Source: Rehmannia glutinosa
Lineage: Eukaryota > Streptophyta > Magnoliopsida > Lamiales > Orobanchaceae
Direction: 5' to 3'
NCBI GenBank assembly: GCA_016081115.2
Contig: JABTTQ020002547.1
Coordinates: forward strand, 62,001 to 126,000
Length of the DNA: 64,000 nt
The position numbers and the translations under genes are program-made. The stretch's first letter is position 1; each line of letters opens with the position of its first letter. Below are positions 60,755 to 64,000 of this stretch, piece after piece. The notes below the pieces were generated by a model that was not told the origin of the DNA, ran no database searches, and was given only the letters and a program-made list of their open reading frames with translations.

Positions 60755-63149
60755 CCACTATGCCAAAATGGGTAAAGGCACGTGGGATTGAGGGGATCAA
60801 AATTCAAAGTAAGAAGAGTAAGGGTGAAGGAGGGGCAGCTCAGCCGTCTCACGTGCCTGCAATTAATGCCCACAGCCCCACCACCACCACCGGAAAACTC
60901 AAAACCTCCCAATCAAGACTTTAAAACTATTCCCTAAAAAAAAAAGGACTTTAAAAAGTATTGCTAAATTACCAGAGCACCCCTTTAATGAGGTAAGAAG
61001 GACTAGATTTTGTCCATGAAACTGGATGAAAAGTGAAAACATATGATGTAAAACCTTTCGGGAGTGAGTGCTTTTGTTTCGTTCGCTTTTTTTTTTTTCT
61101 ACTTTTGGAGAAAATAGTGTGAAAATTTTATTTAGAAAAACGAAAATGATTTTTGAGAGTGTGATTGAATATAATAAGAAAATGTAATGATGATAATTGA
61201 TGTGATAGTTTTTTTAGTGCAATAGTGATTAGATGTGATTGATGATTTGAAAAATAAAAGAAAATGAATAGCGTGTGTGTGATATATTTATATGATGATA
61301 ATAGTTGATGTGATATTTTTATATTAAAATTATAAATGAATGTGATTGATGATTGGAAAAATGAGAATGAATGAACAGTAAATTATTTGAATAAACAATC
61401 GCACGTTCAATAATAAATTCCTCTGAAAAATGAAAGAGAGGAAAAAAATTCACAAGCAAGTATTGCCTTCAATTTTTTTTCCTTTTCCTTTTTGATCTTG
61501 AGTTTGAATCTCCTATTTTTTCTCAATGTTTTATTTTGTATTTCAATACACTATATTAATGTCATATGTATGTACAAAATAGTTACATCAAACTATACAC
61601 GTCACACTGACATGATACATTAAAACACTAGATGAAACATCATTTTAATGAGAGATGTCAGTATGTTTTTGTTCATTTTGAGGGTGAGTGAAAATTGAGT
61701 GTGTAGTATGTCTAATTAACAAATTAAATTAAATTTAATTAAAACAATATAAATGTATGAATTCTTTTGGTTGCATTTGGCTTGGAAGATTTGGTTTTGA
61801 GGAGAGAGTTTGAGATAAACATTTCCAATGACTCCGTGTAAATTTTATTTTATTTGTACTTTTTCCCAACCCCTAAAATGTATTTCACTTGTAAGTTTTT
61901 TTTGCAACAACAAATTGGCCTTTAGCTTAATGTTTTTGATTAAAACGAGTCATACTTAACAAAACACGACGTCTCATTGTGTTTCACAACATAATTTTAA
62001 ATACAAACCTCATAGGCAAAGAAACAATCTTTACAACTTGTCATCTCATTGTGTTTCACAACATCTTTATTTACTCAATATTAATGCACATATTGCATTC
62101 AAAATAATAATATTAGTAATAATAATGCACATATTTACACATTTTACCTAAAATAGTTTTTTTTTGTGCAGCTTATTTAACTAATGAAAAACTTTTATTT
62201 GGGAATGAAGTGTTGAATTTGAAAATTCAAAATACCTCTTGTAACGTTTCTTCAAATGATTTTCCCCCATAATCATTATATTAATTAGAGTAATATTATG
62301 ATCCAATTAATTTTCAATGACTGTTTTTCAGAATAACAACATAAATATATATAATCTCATTTAAAATAAAATTTCATTGAAACTGTACTCGTAATTTTGG
62401 AATTAATGGACGTGATATTCCATTATAATTTACATTGCGTTTTCTTTTCTAAAATTTATCATAGTTAGCGCCATGTGTGCACTTTACATATGATTACAAT
62501 TAGTAAATAATTTATAAAAAACAATTATAAATTAATAACATTTGTAATATAAAATATTGTGTGTAGAACTAAAGGATTAGAAATTAGATCGAATAAACAA
62601 ACCATTAAGCTTGTCACTAAATTTTCTTAATTCCTAATTTGTGTAGCCATAAAACAAGGCTTGATTACACAATTGGTCTGCAACTATAGGCGGCTAACAA
62701 TTTTGGACTTGCAAATAGTTTAGGTAACAATTTTAATCCTATAAGATTTTGAACTTAGGCAATTTTGATCTCATAAATTTTAATTTGTGCAATTTTATTT
62801 CTACAAGTTCTGGTTTTGTGCGATTTTGGTCCTAAATGCGTGTTTTAATATTTTATTTTTTCTCATAATACTTATGACCATTAAAAATTACATAATTGAA
62901 ATTGCTATTTTTTTTTTTTTTTTTTTTTTGAGAAAATTGCTATTTTGACTAAACGATAAAAACGTCAAGATCGAAACTGTCAGGCCACATCAAGAGGATT
63001 GAAAATGTCAATCCTAAGAATTATATGACTAAATTCAATTAAGCCCATAAAACAGGGAATGAATTAAGGAAATATTAACAGTCAAAATAAAAAAAGGGCA
63101 GTGGTAAAAAATCAACAGTAACCGAAGCCAGAAACCAAGAAAAAGTAAA
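60755..63149. other. Intergenic AT-rich DNA
   Basis: No gene seen. At 62660-62850 a phrase like CAATTTTGGTCCTATAA recurs about five times at roughly 40-50 base spacing (degenerate repeat), and a poly(T) tract is at about 62909-62929. Confidence 0.5.
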
Positions 63150-64000
63150 AGAGACGAAATTCATTCAGTGGTTGGGGAAACGAAAAGGGAGCTGCCCTGC
63201 CGTACAATCAGACAAACAAAACAGTGAAAAAATCAATGAGTGAGAGAGAAAAAGAAAAAGATGAAGAGAGAGAGAGAGAGGTGTGAAAAAAGAGAACAAA
63301 AATTTAGCCCAAAATATGGAGAAAAAGAAGAGAAGATATCTTCAACAACGACTAGTCCTCTTCTTAATTCTCTCACACCAAACTATAACAAAATATATCA
63401 CCAATACCAACAAATGGAATCCTTCTTTTCTTTTTTTTTTTTTTTTTTTTTTTGGGGGTTCTCTTACCAAGAAAAACAACAATAACAACTACAACTCCAC
63501 CACCACCATCCACTTTCATTATTATGGCAATTATTATTCTTATTCCCATTTTTTTTTCTCTCTCTCTCTTTCATAAATTATTTGTTGGCTAGCACCATCC
63601 CTTTTGGCCCATTTCCCTTGAAGCAAAGAGGAAAATTTGAGTAAATAAAACTAGATTTTTTGTGGGTTTTTTTTTTTTTGGGGATCTTTTATAATCAATC
63701 CAAATATTGGTTATCTGAATCCGAGCTGATTTCTGGTGAGTTCTTTGCTCTTGTTGTTTGTGTGTATGTTTGTTTTACTCATGTGATTTGTGTGAATCTT
63801 GGGATTTCCTTTTTATCAGTTGGTTTTTGGTTGAGCTTTGATGTTTTAAGGAATGCTGATCTTTTTTCTCTGGGGTACTTCCTTTTTGGATTCTTGAAAT
63901 AGGTAAATTTATAGGGTCATGTTTTTGTTTCTTGATGATTATTGTCAGTAGTTTCTGTATATTTGATATTGAAAAGAGGGAGAATTTTTTTTAGTGGAAG
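63150..64000 (+). promoter_or_regulatory. Probable promoter/5' leader with leader intron of a gene beyond the window
   Basis: Composition changes to (GA)n (63266-63281), CT-rich and poly(T) tracts (63430-63453), typical of plant 5' leaders. A strong splice donor CTG|GTGAGT lies at 63735/63736, followed by T-rich sequence like a leader intron. No TATA box is obvious. Open frames here (63240-63485, 63660-63902) are low-complexity or intronic and not proposed as proteins. The coding part would lie past 64000. Confidence 0.45.

Noticed and set aside
63240..63576. Open frames with poly-Phe and Lys/Arg runs
   Set aside because: Low-complexity leader sequence; poly(T) makes poly-Phe.

Overview
This is nuclear DNA from a flowering plant, probably a dicot. 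It is AT-rich, lacks dense genes, and is packed with plant-type transposons: Ty1/copia, Ty3/gypsy, CACTA, Mutator-like (MULE), Helitron and MITEs. I see no rRNA, tRNA or CRISPR array. The only sign of a resident host gene is a probable 5' leader at the right edge (about 63.15-64.0 kb).

Most of the window (1-49.7 kb) is one Russian-doll nest that can be read from termini and target-site duplications (TSDs). (1) A decayed copia element on the + strand (1-1714) has its 3' LTR split, with the remainder reappearing right of 49,210. (2) A SIRE/Maximus-like copia on the - strand (1715-49209, TSD AGAAG) sits in that LTR. (3) A + strand gypsy element (7313-41650) is inserted downstream of the copia pol gene. 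(4) A 27-kb CACTA element (9800-36886, perfect terminal inverted repeats, TSD TGT) is inserted in the gypsy gag. (5) The CACTA holds an unclassified short TIR element (18685-28064, possible TA duplication). (6) That element is split by a candidate Helitron (about 18800-27443). (7) The Helitron contains a 174-bp hAT-type MITE (23363-23536, TSD GATGCCCG) in an intron of a gene fragment. The CACTA also contains a 2.5-kb MULE (29368-31874) inside the 5' intron of its own transposase-like gene.

Host-derived pieces lie inside the nest. An antisense first-exon fragment of a DCP5/LSM14-type mRNA-decapping gene is at about 14.03-14.24 kb. The last four exons of an unrecognised gene (22501-25043) join in frame and lie in the Helitron.

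Downstream, 49908-59784 is a complete-looking MULE with 9-bp TSD ATTTTCAAA. It carries a broken MuDR-type transposase on + and a convergent DUF1985-type gene on - (Kaonashi-like arrangement), and is itself invaded by a 1.3-kb TIR element and a hAT-like MITE. The 2.5-kb MULE in the CACTA is an internally deleted relative that keeps the 5' ends of both genes. In both, the introns next to the first coding exons are filled with arrays of short palindromes, with a different core in each element. This is the most unusual pattern in the window.

From 59.8 kb to the end is non-repetitive-looking AT-rich intergenic DNA with one 189-bp MULE-type MITE (60557-60745, TSD ACCCAGTAC) and then the probable gene leader. 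Almost every element gene is broken by small frameshifts although protein motifs are well kept. Paired LTRs agree closely in AT-rich parts but differ by many indels in GC-rich parts, so some breaks may be sequencing errors.
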